Origin: Halomonadaceae bacterium T82-2
Lineage (GTDB): Bacteria > Pseudomonadota > Gammaproteobacteria > Pseudomonadales > Halomonadaceae
Length of the DNA: 64,000 bases
NCBI GenBank assembly: GCA_001577635.1
Contig: LSBP01000001.1
Span: 248,001 to 312,000, forward strand
Direction of reading: 5' to 3'
Shown: in pieces, positions 1 to 9,688 of the stretch
Position numbering within the stretch: position 1 is the stretch's first letter
Layout of the letters: each line of letters starts with the position of its first letter
Translations under genes and position numbers: made by a program
The notes under the pieces: model-generated
Told to the model about the DNA's origin: nothing
What the model saw: the letters and a program-made list of their open reading frames with translations, nothing else
The model's database searches: none

Positions 1-1
1 G

Positions 2-88
2 GCGGTCGACAACATCGCCCGGGCGCTGCGTGGCGAGCGACCGATCAGCCTGGTCAACGCGGCCGCCTGGGACGCTCGGCATGACTGA
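2..88 (+). CDS. D-2-hydroxyacid dehydrogenase, C-terminal end (partial)
   Basis: An open frame enters from the left edge and ends at TGA 86-88, giving 28 residues that begin AVDNIARALRGERP and close LVNAAAWDARHD. The pattern of N-[IL]-x-[RA]-x-L-x-G-E-x-P followed by a short tail with LVN resembles the extreme C terminus of glyoxylate/hydroxypyruvate reductase-type D-2-hydroxyacid dehydrogenases. The family call rests on this tail alone. The catalytic residues lie outside the window. Confidence 0.5.
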   Translation, partial: AVDNIARALRGERPISLVNAAAWDARHD

Positions 89-215
89 CATCATCCTTTC
101 GGCCGACCTTGCTCTGGACAGCCTGCGCTATACTCGACATCGCGACGCATTGCCGTGGCCATGACAATAACGTCCCGGAGACCTCCTCACGTGGACCCAC
201 AGCGGGGAACCCCTC

Positions 216-1457
216 ATGCGCTCTTGCGGGCTGCCGGCCGATACCGCGCGCCCCGGTGAGTACGCTCGCCGCCTGGCGGCGCTCTGGCGCGCCCAGGGCG
301 ACGTCGACTACCGCCGGGCCAAGGCGCGCGACTACACGCGGTTCACGGTGGGCTCGCTGGGCCTCACCGCGGTCTTCGTGCTGTGCACGATCGGCTGGGA
401 CTTCGCCCTCGACGCCGACCACGCCGGCGACGCCATCGGCCACCGGCTGACCGAGGCCGGCGCGGTCCTGCTCTGGGCGCTGGCCACGCACCACGGCCTG
501 CATAGCGGACGATCGCGCGTCGCCACCCTGGCGGTACCGCTGTTCGTCGAGGCCAGCTTCCTGGACGTCCTCAGCCTGTTCGAGCACGGCCGAGCCTACG
601 GCATGGGCGGCTTCCTGTACTTCTTCATCTTCGTGCCCTTCCTGCTGCTCGGCCAGTCGCTGCGCCTGTCGATCCTGGTGCTCTCGGCGATCACGCTGTT
701 CCCCCTGCCGGTCGCCTGGCTGGGCGGCTACGATGACTTCGATCGCCGGGTCTACCTGGCCTACATGCTGGTCAGCCTGGCGCCCGTGCTGGCGTTGCGC
801 GGCTTCGTCGAGTACCTCTACTGGCAACTGTATCGCTACCGCTGCCGCATGGAACACCAGGCCGTCACCGACGCGCTCTCCGGCCTGGCCAACCGTCGCC
901 ACTTCCTACACGAGGGCCTGCGACGCCTGAGGCGCCACCGCCGCCACGGGCAGCCGGTGAGCCTGCTGTTCATCGACATCGACCACTTCAAGCGGATCAA
1001 CGACACCTTCGGTCATCGCGCCGGCGACACGGCCATCGCCCGGGTGGCCGAACGGCTGCAGCAGTGTCGCCGACCCGGCGACCTGCTGGCCCGCTACGGC
1101 GGCGAGGAGTTCGTGCTCCTGCTGCCGGGCACTGCGTCCACCCAGGCGAGCCAGGTTGCCGAACACATCCGCGCGACGATCGCCGCCACGCCCCTGCGAC
1201 TGCCCGACGCGACGATCCCGCCGCTGAACCTGACCGCCAGCATCGGGGTCGCCGGCTACCGGGCGACGGAAAGCCGGGCCGTCGACATCGACCGCCTGAT
1301 CCACGACGCCGATCTCGCGGCCTATAACGCCAAGCGCCAGGGCCGCAACCGGGTCGTCATGCACGCCGACGACACGCCTGGCGAGATGCCGCACGACGAC
1401 CCCGCGCGCTGCGACGGGGCGTCGGCGGCCCGCGGGGCGACAAATGCGTCACGATGA
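216..1457 (+). CDS. membrane-anchored diguanylate cyclase (GGEEF, with I-site)
   Basis: This 413-residue protein should make cyclic di-GMP from two GTP. The N-terminal half (about residues 43-215) holds several hydrophobic helices, and a short basic linker leads to a GGDEF domain. The domain shows TDALSGLANRR at its start, DIDHFKRINDTFGH in the substrate region and the active-site signature RYGGEEF near residue 293. RPGD stands five residues before GGEEF, the spacing of the inhibitory I-site, so product inhibition is expected. A TATACT-like hexamer near 129 could be a -10 element, but no good -35 accompanies it. The membrane sensor is not a family I recognise. Confidence 0.9.
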   Translation: MRSCGLPADTARPGEYARRLAALWRAQGDVDYRRAKARDYTRFTVGSLGLTAVFVLCTIGWDFALDADHAGDAIGHRLTEAGAVLLWALATHHGLHSGRSRVATLAVPLFVEASFLDVLSLFEHGRAYGMGGFLYFFIFVPFLLLGQSLRLSILVLSAITLFPLPVAWLGGYDDFDRRVYLAYMLVSLAPVLALRGFVEYLYWQLYRYRCRMEHQAVTDALSGLANRRHFLHEGLRRLRRHRRHGQPVSLLFIDIDHFKRINDTFGHRAGDTAIARVAERLQQCRRPGDLLARYGGEEFVLLLPGTASTQASQVAEHIRATIAATPLRLPDATIPPLNLTASIGVAGYRATESRAVDIDRLIHDADLAAYNAKRQGRNRVVMHADDTPGEMPHDDPARCDGASAARGATNASR

Positions 1458-1577
1458 GCTAGAGTATTAAGAAACAGCGTTCTTTAAGTCCGCAACCTCA
1501 TGCTCAACCGCGCGCCGTCCCTGCCGATAATGGAGACAAGAGCCCCACGCCAGGGCTGGCCGCAAGAGACACGACCC

Positions 1578-2267
1578 ATGCACCAACCCCTCTGTCTGCT
1601 GTTTGACTGCGATGGCACCCTGGTGGACAGCGAGCCGCTCCTCGCGGAAGTCATGGCCGATGCGCTCAACCGTGCCGGCCTGCCCTTCGTTGCCCGGCAA
1701 TACATGGAGGAGTTCCGCGGCGTCCGCTTCATGACCATCGTCGCCGAGCTGGAACGCCGCCACGGCACCCTCGACCCCGGCGTCCGCGCCGCCACCGAGG
1801 CCGAGATGCGCGCCACCCTGGCCCGGCGCATGGCCAGCGAACTCCAGCCCATCCCCCACGTCCGCGAAACCCTCGAGCGGCTGGCGCACCATCCGCGCTG
1901 CGTGGCCTCCAACGGGCCCGAGCACAAGATCCGCAACGCCCTCGACAGTACCCGGCTGCGCCCGCACTTCGGCGACCGGCTCTACAGCGGCTACACCCTG
2001 AACTGCTGGAAGCCCGATCCGGGCCTGTTCCGTCACGCCGCCCTGGGCATGGGCCACGAGCCGTCGCGCTGCGTGGTCATCGATGATGCCGCCGTGGGGG
2101 TCGCCGCCGGCCTGGGCGCCGGGATGCACGTCATCCACATCAACCGCTTCCCCGAGACCGAAGTCACCCCGCCGGGGGCGATCGCCATGCACGACATGCG
2201 CGAGCTTCCCGGCCTGCTCGCCGGTCTGGCCGCGCACCTCGAGCCGCCGGCGGCCCTGGCCCGGTAG
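1578..2267 (+). CDS. yieH: HAD-family phosphatase, YieH (6-phosphogluconate phosphatase)-like
   Basis: HAD subfamily IA hydrolase of 229 residues, likely a cytoplasmic sugar-phosphate phosphatase. Motif I is FDCDGTLVDSE, motif II is in VASNGPEH, the motif III lysine is in CWKPDP, and motif IV is VVIDDAAVG. The SNGP and SGY-x-x-x-x-WKPDP wording matches E. coli YieH closely, hence the symbol; the substrate is inferred. The ORF track starts at 1500, but that extension is rich in Pro/Arg and lacks a ribosome site, while ATG 1578 has AAGAGA upstream and begins directly at the HAD fold. Confidence 0.8.
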   Translation: MHQPLCLLFDCDGTLVDSEPLLAEVMADALNRAGLPFVARQYMEEFRGVRFMTIVAELERRHGTLDPGVRAATEAEMRATLARRMASELQPIPHVRETLERLAHHPRCVASNGPEHKIRNALDSTRLRPHFGDRLYSGYTLNCWKPDPGLFRHAALGMGHEPSRCVVIDDAAVGVAAGLGAGMHVIHINRFPETEVTPPGAIAMHDMRELPGLLAGLAAHLEPPAALAR

Positions 2268-2354
2268 CCGTTGCCTGCCGGCGCGGCGATCGCCGCGTCG
2301 GCGCTCCTGCGCTATCATCGAGACTCATCCATCGCCGCCAACAGGAGCCGCCGC

Positions 2355-2729
2355 ATGGCCTCCCTCCAGGACCAGCTGCGCGGTCTCGTCTACTCCACCG
2401 AGCATGGCGAGACCTGCCCCGACTGCCGACAGCCCATCGCCGAGTGCCGCTGTGCCGATGACGCCGAGGCCGCGCGTCTCGCCACCCTCGACGGCATCGT
2501 GCGCATCCGCCGCGAGACCAGCGGTCGCAAGGGCAAGGGCGTGACCACCGTGAGCGGGGTGCCGCTGGTCCAGGACGAGCTCAAGGCCCTGGCCAAGTCG
2601 CTCAAGAAGCGCTGCGGCACCGGCGGCGCGGTCAAGGACGGCGTGATCGAGATCCAGGGCGATCATCGCCAGAGCCTCAAGGCCGAGCTCGAGTCACGGG
2701 GCTACACCGTCAAGCTGGCCGGCGGCTGA
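2355..2729 (+). CDS. yciH: SUI1/eIF1-family translation factor YciH
   Basis: A 124-residue protein with an N-terminal CPDC...CRC cysteine cluster (residues about 16-28), which may bind metal, followed by a SUI1 domain. The domain shows IRRETSGRKGKGVTTVSG and KRCGTGGAVKDGVIEIQGDH, the hallmark of eIF1/YciH. In bacteria the family is thought to influence start-site fidelity, but its role is poorly defined. ATG 2355 is preceded by ACAGGAG, which supports this start over the track's 2271. It lies about 90 bases after the phosphatase and just before a lipoprotein gene. Confidence 0.92.
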   Translation: MASLQDQLRGLVYSTEHGETCPDCRQPIAECRCADDAEAARLATLDGIVRIRRETSGRKGKGVTTVSGVPLVQDELKALAKSLKKRCGTGGAVKDGVIEIQGDHRQSLKAELESRGYTVKLAGG

Positions 2730-2777
2730 GTGCCGTCACGCCCCGCCTTCCGTCCCCTCTTCCCGGGAGAGATGCCC

Positions 2778-3194
2778 ATGCCCCGCTCGTTCGGTTCGCG
2801 ATTCCGCCTGCTCGCCGCCGGCGCCGTGCTGCTCACCCTCGCCGCCTGCGCCCTGACACCGCGTTTCGCCAACCTCGAGGCCCGCATCGTCAGCGACCGG
2901 CCCCTGGCGCTGCCGCGCAACGCCGAGCTCACGGTCACCCTGCGCACGACCGATGCCAAGGCCGGCACGGTGGCCGAGGCCACCTACACGCGGCTCGGCA
3001 GCGGGCCGATCCCGGTGGTGCTGCGCTACGACGACAACGCCATCGAGGGCGGGCAGCGCTACGTGCTGAGCGCGGCGATCCGCGCCGACGGCCGGCTGCT
3101 CTACACCTCGCCCAGGCCGGTACCGGTGCTGACCGGCGAGGCCGCCACTCCGGGCCCCGTCGAGGTGCCGGTGAAGCCCGTCTCCCGGCCCTGA
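2778..3194 (+). CDS. YbaY/YscW-family lipoprotein
   Basis: A 138-residue predicted lipoprotein. A short basic start and a hydrophobic stretch lead to the lipobox LAAC at residues 21-24, so it should be lipidated and envelope-bound. The mature part (ELTVTLRTTD, PIPVVLRYDDNAI, RYVLSAAI, GRLLYTS) follows the beta-sandwich pattern of YbaY and of the type III pilot protein YscW. No secretion genes are nearby, so a general envelope role is more likely. The track's GTG 2730 would put 16 residues before the signal. ATG 2778 with GGGAGAG about eight bases upstream is preferred over ATG 2772. Confidence 0.8.
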   Translation: MPRSFGSRFRLLAAGAVLLTLAACALTPRFANLEARIVSDRPLALPRNAELTVTLRTTDAKAGTVAEATYTRLGSGPIPVVLRYDDNAIEGGQRYVLSAAIRADGRLLYTSPRPVPVLTGEAATPGPVEVPVKPVSRP

Positions 3195-3198
3195 GGCG

Positions 3199-4104
3199 TC
3201 ACTGCGCGGCGAGCAGCGACGTCAGGACGTCATCCACTGGGGCATCGACCTTCAGGGCGTAGAGCGCATCGGCCCGGGTGCGGCCGCGGTTGACGCAGGC
3301 GATCGGCTGCCCGGCCCGGGCGGCCTGACGCGCGAAGCGATACCCGGATTGCACCATCAGCGAGGAACCGACCACCAGCAGGGCGTCGGCGGCTTCAAGG
3401 GCGGCGAAGGCCGCCGCGACCCGCTCGCGGGGCACGCTGTCGCCGAAGAACACCACGTCGGGCTTCCAGATGCCGTCGCCGCAGCGCGGGCAGGCCGGCA
3501 CCCGGAAGGTCGAGAAGTCGAGCCCGTCCAGGTCGGCGTCGCCGTCCGGCCCCACCGCGGCCTCCAGCGACAGCCAGCGCGGATTGGCCCCGGCCAGCTC
3601 GGCATGCAGGTCATGGCGCATGCGCCGCGCGCCGCATCCCATGCAGCGCACGATCTCGGCCCGGCCGTGCAGGTCGATGACCCGCCGCGACCCGGCGCGC
3701 TGGTGCAGGCCGTCGACGTTCTGGGTGACCAGCGCGGTGACCCGGCCGCGCGCCTCGAGCGCGGCCAGCGCCCGGTGCGCCGGCCCCGGGCGCGCCTGCT
3801 GGATGGCCCGAAAGCCGATCAGGCTGCGCGCCCAGTAGCGCCGGCGAGTCGCCGCGCTGGCCATGAACGCCTGGTGGCGGACCGGCGGCGAACGCTTCCA
3901 GGCACCGCTGGCGTCGCGGTAGTCGGGGATGCCGCAGCCGGTGCTCACCCCGGCCCCGGTCAGCACCATCAACCGGGGGTGGCGCTCGATGAAGGCACGC
4001 AGGGCCGCCGATGGCGCGGCCGGCGCAAGAGAGGCGCCCTCACGGGGCGCGAAAGCATGATCTGGCAAGGGCATACGACGAGTGGCGACTGGCGAGTCGG
4101 GCAT
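3199..4104 (-). CDS. NAD-dependent protein deacylase, sirtuin (class II-like)
   Basis: Sir2-family enzyme of about 301 residues that removes acyl groups from lysines using NAD. Visible motifs are LTGAGVSTGCGIPDYRD (NAD pocket), TQNVDGLH, the catalytic histidine in VIDLHGR, and two zinc cysteine pairs, CMGC and CPRC. The order and the GIPDYRD wording resemble SIRT4/class II bacterial sirtuins rather than short CobB. The start is uncertain: ATG 4104 and ATG 4074 are both possible and neither has a strong ribosome site. The track's 4170 start runs into the divergent GGDEF gene. It converges with the lipoprotein gene, four bases from its stop. Confidence 0.88.
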   Translation of the reverse strand: MPDSPVATRRMPLPDHAFAPREGASLAPAAPSAALRAFIERHPRLMVLTGAGVSTGCGIPDYRDASGAWKRSPPVRHQAFMASAATRRRYWARSLIGFRAIQQARPGPAHRALAALEARGRVTALVTQNVDGLHQRAGSRRVIDLHGRAEIVRCMGCGARRMRHDLHAELAGANPRWLSLEAAVGPDGDADLDGLDFSTFRVPACPRCGDGIWKPDVVFFGDSVPRERVAAAFAALEAADALLVVGSSLMVQSGYRFARQAARAGQPIACVNRGRTRADALYALKVDAPVDDVLTSLLAAQ

Positions 4105-4163
4105 TTTTGGGTCAAGGTAAAAACGTCTCACACACCGATGGCAAGTACCAGTGCCGCGAACGG

Positions 4164-5234
4164 ATGTCACCGATGCTCCCCATCACCGCGTCCTCCCGCC
4201 ACCCCCGTCAGGCGCTTGCCCGACGCCTCTACCCGGCCCGGATCGTCGGCCTGGCGCTGGGCATGCTCGCCGTGGCCGCCGCCTGGCGGGCGGTGCCGCC
4301 GGCGTGGCCGTGGTGGATGCTGCTGGCACTCAACGGCCTGGGCTGGCCGCATCTGGCCCGCTACCTGGCCACCCGGGTGCGCGATCCGCATCGCACCGAA
4401 CGTCACTGCCTGCTGATCGACGGCCTGCTGACCGGCTTCTGGGTCGCCGCCGTCGACTTCGCGCCGATCCCCGGCGCGGTGCTGATCGCGCTCTACAACC
4501 TCGGCACCATCGCCGTCGGCGGCCCCCGCCTGCTGGCCGCCGGCTCCCTGGCCTGGCTGGCCGGCGGCGGCGTGGGCGCCCTGATCTGGCCGACACTCGA
4601 CTGGCAGCTGCTGCCCACGCCGCTCGCCCTGCTGGGCGCCCTGCCGCTGCTGCTGCTCTATCCGTTGATGATCGGCTGGCGCAGCTACCGTCAGGCCTGT
4701 CAGCTGGTCGAGCAGAAGCGCCGCGAAACCCGCCAGCGGCGCACCGACGCCCTCACCGGCCTCTACAACCGTGCCCACTGGGAGCGGGTGATCGAGAGCC
4801 ATTTCGATACCGGCCGGCCCCCCCTGTGCCTGGCGCTGCTGGAGATCGACCACTTCCAGCGCATCAACGACACCTTCGGTCACGCCATGGGCGACCAGGT
4901 CCTGCGTCGCACGGCGCGCTTCCTGCAGGAGACGCTGGGCGAGGAGGCCCTGCTGGCCCGCCACGGCGCCACGACCTTCGGCCTGCTGCTGGACGAGACG
5001 CCCCTGGACCGGGCGCTCACGCAGCTCGACGGGCTGCGCGAGGCCTTCCTCAAGCCCGAGGCCCAGGGCGAGAGCCTGCTGCCCTGCACGCTCAGCATCG
5101 GCCTGGCCGAATGCCACACCACCCTGAACCGGCCGGGCGAATGGATGCAGCAGGCCGAGCTGGCGCTGGACAGCGCCCGGGTGCAGGGGCGCAACCGGGT
5201 GGTGGCCTACAGCGGAACCGCACGTTCCGCCTAG
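4164..5234 (+). CDS. MASE2-GGDEF protein, DgcC/AdrA-like, degenerate active site
   Basis: A 356-residue protein whose N-terminal MASE2 membrane domain (RRLYPARIVGLALG, NGLGWPHLARYL, RDPHRTERHCLLIDG) matches the sensor of E. coli DgcC/AdrA. The C-terminal domain keeps TDALTGLYNR and EIDHFQRINDTFGHAMGD. The signature loop reads RHGATTF (residues about 266-272) in place of R-x-GGDEF, and the RxxD inhibitory site is absent. It is therefore probably not an active cyclase, and a GTP-binding or interaction role is possible. ATG 4164 or 4173 starts at the MASE2 domain; the upstream extension in the track overlaps the sirtuin gene antisense. Confidence 0.85.
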   Translation: MSPMLPITASSRHPRQALARRLYPARIVGLALGMLAVAAAWRAVPPAWPWWMLLALNGLGWPHLARYLATRVRDPHRTERHCLLIDGLLTGFWVAAVDFAPIPGAVLIALYNLGTIAVGGPRLLAAGSLAWLAGGGVGALIWPTLDWQLLPTPLALLGALPLLLLYPLMIGWRSYRQACQLVEQKRRETRQRRTDALTGLYNRAHWERVIESHFDTGRPPLCLALLEIDHFQRINDTFGHAMGDQVLRRTARFLQETLGEEALLARHGATTFGLLLDETPLDRALTQLDGLREAFLKPEAQGESLLPCTLSIGLAECHTTLNRPGEWMQQAELALDSARVQGRNRVVAYSGTARSA

Positions 5235-5297
5235 CGGCGCATGGTCGGCCACGCCGGGCTTGGCTAGAATGGGCCCTCGTCTTTCCGGGTGGCAAGG

Positions 5298-6218
5298 ATG
5301 GCTGAGATGCCCTGGCTGGAATACCTGATTCCGTTGATCTTCCTCGCGCCGCTGGGCGCCACCGCGGCCATCGTCCTGGCCCTGCGCAACCTGCACGACG
5401 CGCGCATCCGCTCGCCGATCGACGCGCATCCCCTGCGCGAACCGGGCCAGGCGCTGCGCGATCGCCTCGACCACGCCTTCACCGGGCTGTTCCTCAACGG
5501 GGCACTGGGGCCGATCGTGATTCTCGCCCCGCTGACCTACGGCATGGGGCGGATGATCGTCACCGACGCCTCGATCTGGCTGGAGTGGGCCGTCTACGGC
5601 CTGATCTGCTCGGCCCTGGTCCTGCTGTTCTGCCTGCTGCTGATCCGCGACTTCCAGCGCATCCGCCGCCTCAAGCTGGGCCTGGCCTGCGAGCTGGCGG
5701 TGGGCCAGGAGCTGGAGCACCTGATTCGCCCCGAGGACCACCCCTACTTCGTCTTCCACGACATTCCCAGCGAGACCTTCACCATCGACCACGTGGCGCT
5801 GACCCCCCATGGCGTCTTCGTCATCGAGACCCGGGCCCGCACCTTTCCGCTGGACGCCAGCGGCCAACCGCAGCGTGACGTGGCGGTGGAGAGCCAGCGC
5901 CTGCGCTTTCCCGGCTGGAGCGAGCGCCAGCCGCTGCGCAAGACGCGCCAGGCGGCGGAGTGGATGCGCCACTGGCTGGCACGGGAGTGCAACGCCGACG
6001 TGCCGGTACGCGGCATGCTGGTGCTGCCGGGCTGGCGTATCGACCTCGAACAGGCGCCAGCGGGGGTGGATGTGGTCAACGGCGAGAACCTGACCCGGCG
6101 GCTGATCGACACGCCGCTGGGGCCGCTCGACCCGGCCACCCATGACCGCGTCGCCCAGGCCCTGCGCCGGCGTGGCGCCCTGCTCGACGACCGCCGCCGC
6201 GAGACCCCCTCGATCTGA
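5298..6218 (+). CDS. membrane-anchored NERD-domain protein
   Basis: About 306 residues with a short N-terminal helix (LIPLIFLAPLGATAAIVLAL) and a second hydrophobic pair around residues 70-120. A NERD (nuclease-related) domain follows: CELAVGQELEHLI, FHDIPSETFTIDHVALTPHGVFVIETRA. The IDH and E-T-x-A elements stand where NERD proteins carry their nuclease-like acidic residues (usually ExK). The lysine is replaced by Arg/Ala here, so activity is doubtful. Function in this family is generally unknown. ATG 5298 and ATG 5307 are both plausible. The stop abuts the convergent RNase T2 gene without a gap. Confidence 0.75.
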   Translation: MAEMPWLEYLIPLIFLAPLGATAAIVLALRNLHDARIRSPIDAHPLREPGQALRDRLDHAFTGLFLNGALGPIVILAPLTYGMGRMIVTDASIWLEWAVYGLICSALVLLFCLLLIRDFQRIRRLKLGLACELAVGQELEHLIRPEDHPYFVFHDIPSETFTIDHVALTPHGVFVIETRARTFPLDASGQPQRDVAVESQRLRFPGWSERQPLRKTRQAAEWMRHWLARECNADVPVRGMLVLPGWRIDLEQAPAGVDVVNGENLTRRLIDTPLGPLDPATHDRVAQALRRRGALLDDRRRETPSI

Positions 6219-7006
6219 TCAGTCCCGGACCGCCGTCACCCGTACCCGCGACGCACAGCGTCCCCGGCGCAACGCCACCAGGCTGCCCGCCGCGGGGAAA
6301 CCGTCCAGTGCCGCCGCCCGGATGCCGATGCGCACCTCGGTCAGCCGCCGGTTGCCGCGACCGGCGCAGACCAGCTGCAACGCCCGGCCCCTTCCCTCGC
6401 CGAAGGCCGCCTCGAAGGCCGCGATCAGGTCATTGCGCGCCACGACACCGCCCTGGTGGATCACCACGAAGTCGGCGAAGGCGCTGGCGTTGACCGCCGC
6501 CAGCAGGTCGAGTGCCGTGGCGAAGTAGTCGGTCGGGGCGATCGCCAGGCAGGCGGCGTGCTTGGCGTATTCGTGGCGATCGAGACAGCTCGCCCGCCCC
6601 GGCATCGCCCGGTCGAGCCGCGCGGCAAGCGACGCGGGCAGCTCGAAGGGCGCATGCGCCCGACAGAAGCCGCCGTCGGGCCGTGGCGACTCGCCGAAGC
6701 AGCCCTCGGCCCGCCACTGCCGGCGGCTCACGCCGGCCTCGGCGACCCGCTCCGGACGCGACGGCCACAGCCCGTGCAGCACGAAGCCCTCGCCGGCGGC
6801 CTCGCGCAGGCGTGGCTCGCGGCACTCCCGGGGCGGCGAACGCCGGCTCGCGCAGAACCCCGGATGCCAGGTCAGCGCCAGGGTGTAGTGATCGAACGCG
6901 TCGGCAGACGCCGAAGGCGGAGCGTCAGGCTGCGCCCCGGCCACGCCGATGGCCAGCAGCCCGGCCAGCAGCAGGCCGAGCCGGGCCGTCCACCGGCCCC
7001 GGGCGT

Positions 7007-7016
<10 letters not shown>
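6219..7016 (-). CDS. ribonuclease T2 family, exported
   Basis: RNase I/T2-type endoribonuclease of about 265 residues. A signal peptide (LGLLLAGLLAIGVAGA) points to the periplasm. The two catalytic blocks are visible: VLHGLWPSR with the first histidine, and DRHEYAKHAAC with the Glu, Lys and second His of the second block, written here as KHA where KHG is usual. Several cysteines suggest disulfides. No ATG or GTG fits; TTG 7016 is the best start and overlaps the 3' end of the permease gene by 10 bases, implying co-translation. The track's longer ORF reads through the permease in the wrong frame. Confidence 0.85.
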
Positions 7017-8161
<1,145 letters not shown>

Positions 8162-8206
8162 ATCGCCTCCGTGTGATGTCTCATGACTCCGACCCAGCAT
8201 AAACCC

Positions 8207-8219
8207 TTGTGCTACACAA
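8207..8219 (-). promoter_or_regulatory. short palindrome upstream of the permease gene
   Basis: TTGTG-CTA-CACAA is a perfect 5-3-5 dyad, 46 bases upstream of the permease ATG and within its likely promoter. It could be an operator for a metal-responsive repressor. No regulator gene is adjacent and the site is short, so this is tentative. Confidence 0.3.
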
Positions 8220-8259
8220 AGGTCCAACACGGCGCCGCGCAGCCGAGGCGTCGCCGGGA

Positions 8260-9594
8260 CTACTCGCCCTTGAGTCGCCCGCCCATCTCCTGGGCCAGTT
8301 CGACCGCATAGTGGTCGGTCATGCCGCCGATGAAGTCGAGCATGCGCCGGTAGCTGGCATAGAGCGGCCAGGTCGGCCGTGGCGTGTTCTCGCCGATCAG
8401 CGCCAGCACGCGCTGGTGCTTGAAGGTCGAGCGGCCGTGATGATGCAGCTCATGGGCCGCGCCGATGAAGGCCTCGAGCAGGATGCCGAGGGTGGTATGG
8501 GCACCGATCTCCAGCTTGGCCTTGCGCTCGTTCTGGAAGATGCGCTCGCGGGCGAGCTGCTTGGCCGCCTTGACGCCCCAGTCGAGATCGGGGTGACAGA
8601 GCTCGAGCAGGTCCTCGGTGAGCGCGCCGTTGAGAAGCGCCGTCTCATGCTGGACGAACACCTCGCCGACGTCGTTCACGGCACGTTCCATGGCCGCCCC
8701 GCGCAACGCCGCGATGCGCCGGCGCTGCGACACGCCGGCGCCCAGCGCGGCGTACTCGGCGGGCTCACCGCCGGCGATCTGGCTCAGGATGCCCGCGACC
8801 TCGTCGAAGCGCAGGATGCCCATCTCCAGGCCATCCTCGAGATCCAGCAGCGCATAGCAGATGTCGTCCGCCGCCTCGACCAGATAGGCCAGCGGATGCC
8901 GGCACCAGGCCCACTCGGCCCGACGGCGCAACCCCAGGGTCTCGGCCACTTCGGCGAGCTGCTCGCGCTCGGACTGATAGGCCCCGAACTTGCCGGTACG
9001 GCCGCCGTGCTCCACCGTCCACGGGTACTTGAGCAGGGTGCCCAGTGTCGCCGCGGTCAGGCGCATGCCGCCGCGGAACTGGTTGTATTCGATCTGGGTA
9101 ACGATGCGAAAGCCCTGGGCATTGCCCTCGTAGGTCAGCAGGTCGTCGCGCTGGGTATCGGTGAGCCCTTCCAGCAGCCCGCTGCCGTCGTTCTCGGCGC
9201 GCTTGAACCAGTCGCGGATGGCGTACTCGCCGGCATGGCCGAACGGTGGGTTGCCGATGTCGTGGCCCAGGCAGGCCGCCTGGACGATCACCCCCAGGTC
9301 GGCCGGGGTGATCCACGCCGGCAGCCGCTCGCGCAGCTGCTCGCCGACGATCATGCCCAGCGAGCGCCCCACGCAGCCCACCTCCAGCGAGTGGGTCAAC
9401 CGAGTGTGGATATGGTCGTTGTCGGTGAGCGGATGGACCTGGGTCTTGCGCCCCAGGCGCCGGAACGAGCCGGCGAAGACGATCCGGTCGTGGTCCTTGT
9501 GGAACGGGCTGCGGCCGACCTCGTCGCGCGAGCCGCGTGGCTTGTCGTTGAGCCGGCCCGGCTCGAGCAGGCGTTCCCAGTTCATCGACGTCAT
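8260..9594 (-). CDS. dgt: deoxyguanosinetriphosphate triphosphohydrolase-like protein
   Basis: A 444-residue HD-domain dNTPase that splits dGTP into deoxyguanosine and triphosphate. The N terminus (DEVGRSPFHKDHDRIVFAGSFRRLGRKTQV) is the family signature. Metal-binding HD residues appear in RLTHSLEV, CLGHDIGNPPFGHAGE and in the later ADDICYALLDLEDG. ATG 9594 follows GGAGG at good distance. The length fits the shorter dGTPase subtype rather than the 505-residue E. coli Dgt. It is transcribed alone, 98 bases before the permease gene on the same strand. Confidence 0.93.
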   Translation of the reverse strand: MTSMNWERLLEPGRLNDKPRGSRDEVGRSPFHKDHDRIVFAGSFRRLGRKTQVHPLTDNDHIHTRLTHSLEVGCVGRSLGMIVGEQLRERLPAWITPADLGVIVQAACLGHDIGNPPFGHAGEYAIRDWFKRAENDGSGLLEGLTDTQRDDLLTYEGNAQGFRIVTQIEYNQFRGGMRLTAATLGTLLKYPWTVEHGGRTGKFGAYQSEREQLAEVAETLGLRRRAEWAWCRHPLAYLVEAADDICYALLDLEDGLEMGILRFDEVAGILSQIAGGEPAEYAALGAGVSQRRRIAALRGAAMERAVNDVGEVFVQHETALLNGALTEDLLELCHPDLDWGVKAAKQLARERIFQNERKAKLEIGAHTTLGILLEAFIGAAHELHHHGRSTFKHQRVLALIGENTPRPTWPLYASYRRMLDFIGGMTDHYAVELAQEMGGRLKGE

Positions 9595-9688
9595 GCGGCA
9601 TCCTCCAGGGTAGCGCGCCGCCCCTGCGAGGCAGCATGCCCGAGTTGGCCGCGGCGGCCGGCGTCTGTCAAGCCGGGGCCGCGGGTGA

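Noticed and set aside
2730-2777. GTG start for the YbaY-like lipoprotein
   Set aside because: It would place 16 extra residues before a clean lipoprotein signal; ATG 2778 has the better ribosome site.
4167-6143. 658-residue minus-strand ORF
   Set aside because: It is antisense to the MASE2-GGDEF and NERD genes, rich in Gln/Arg/Gly with no domain pattern; a typical GC-rich shadow frame.
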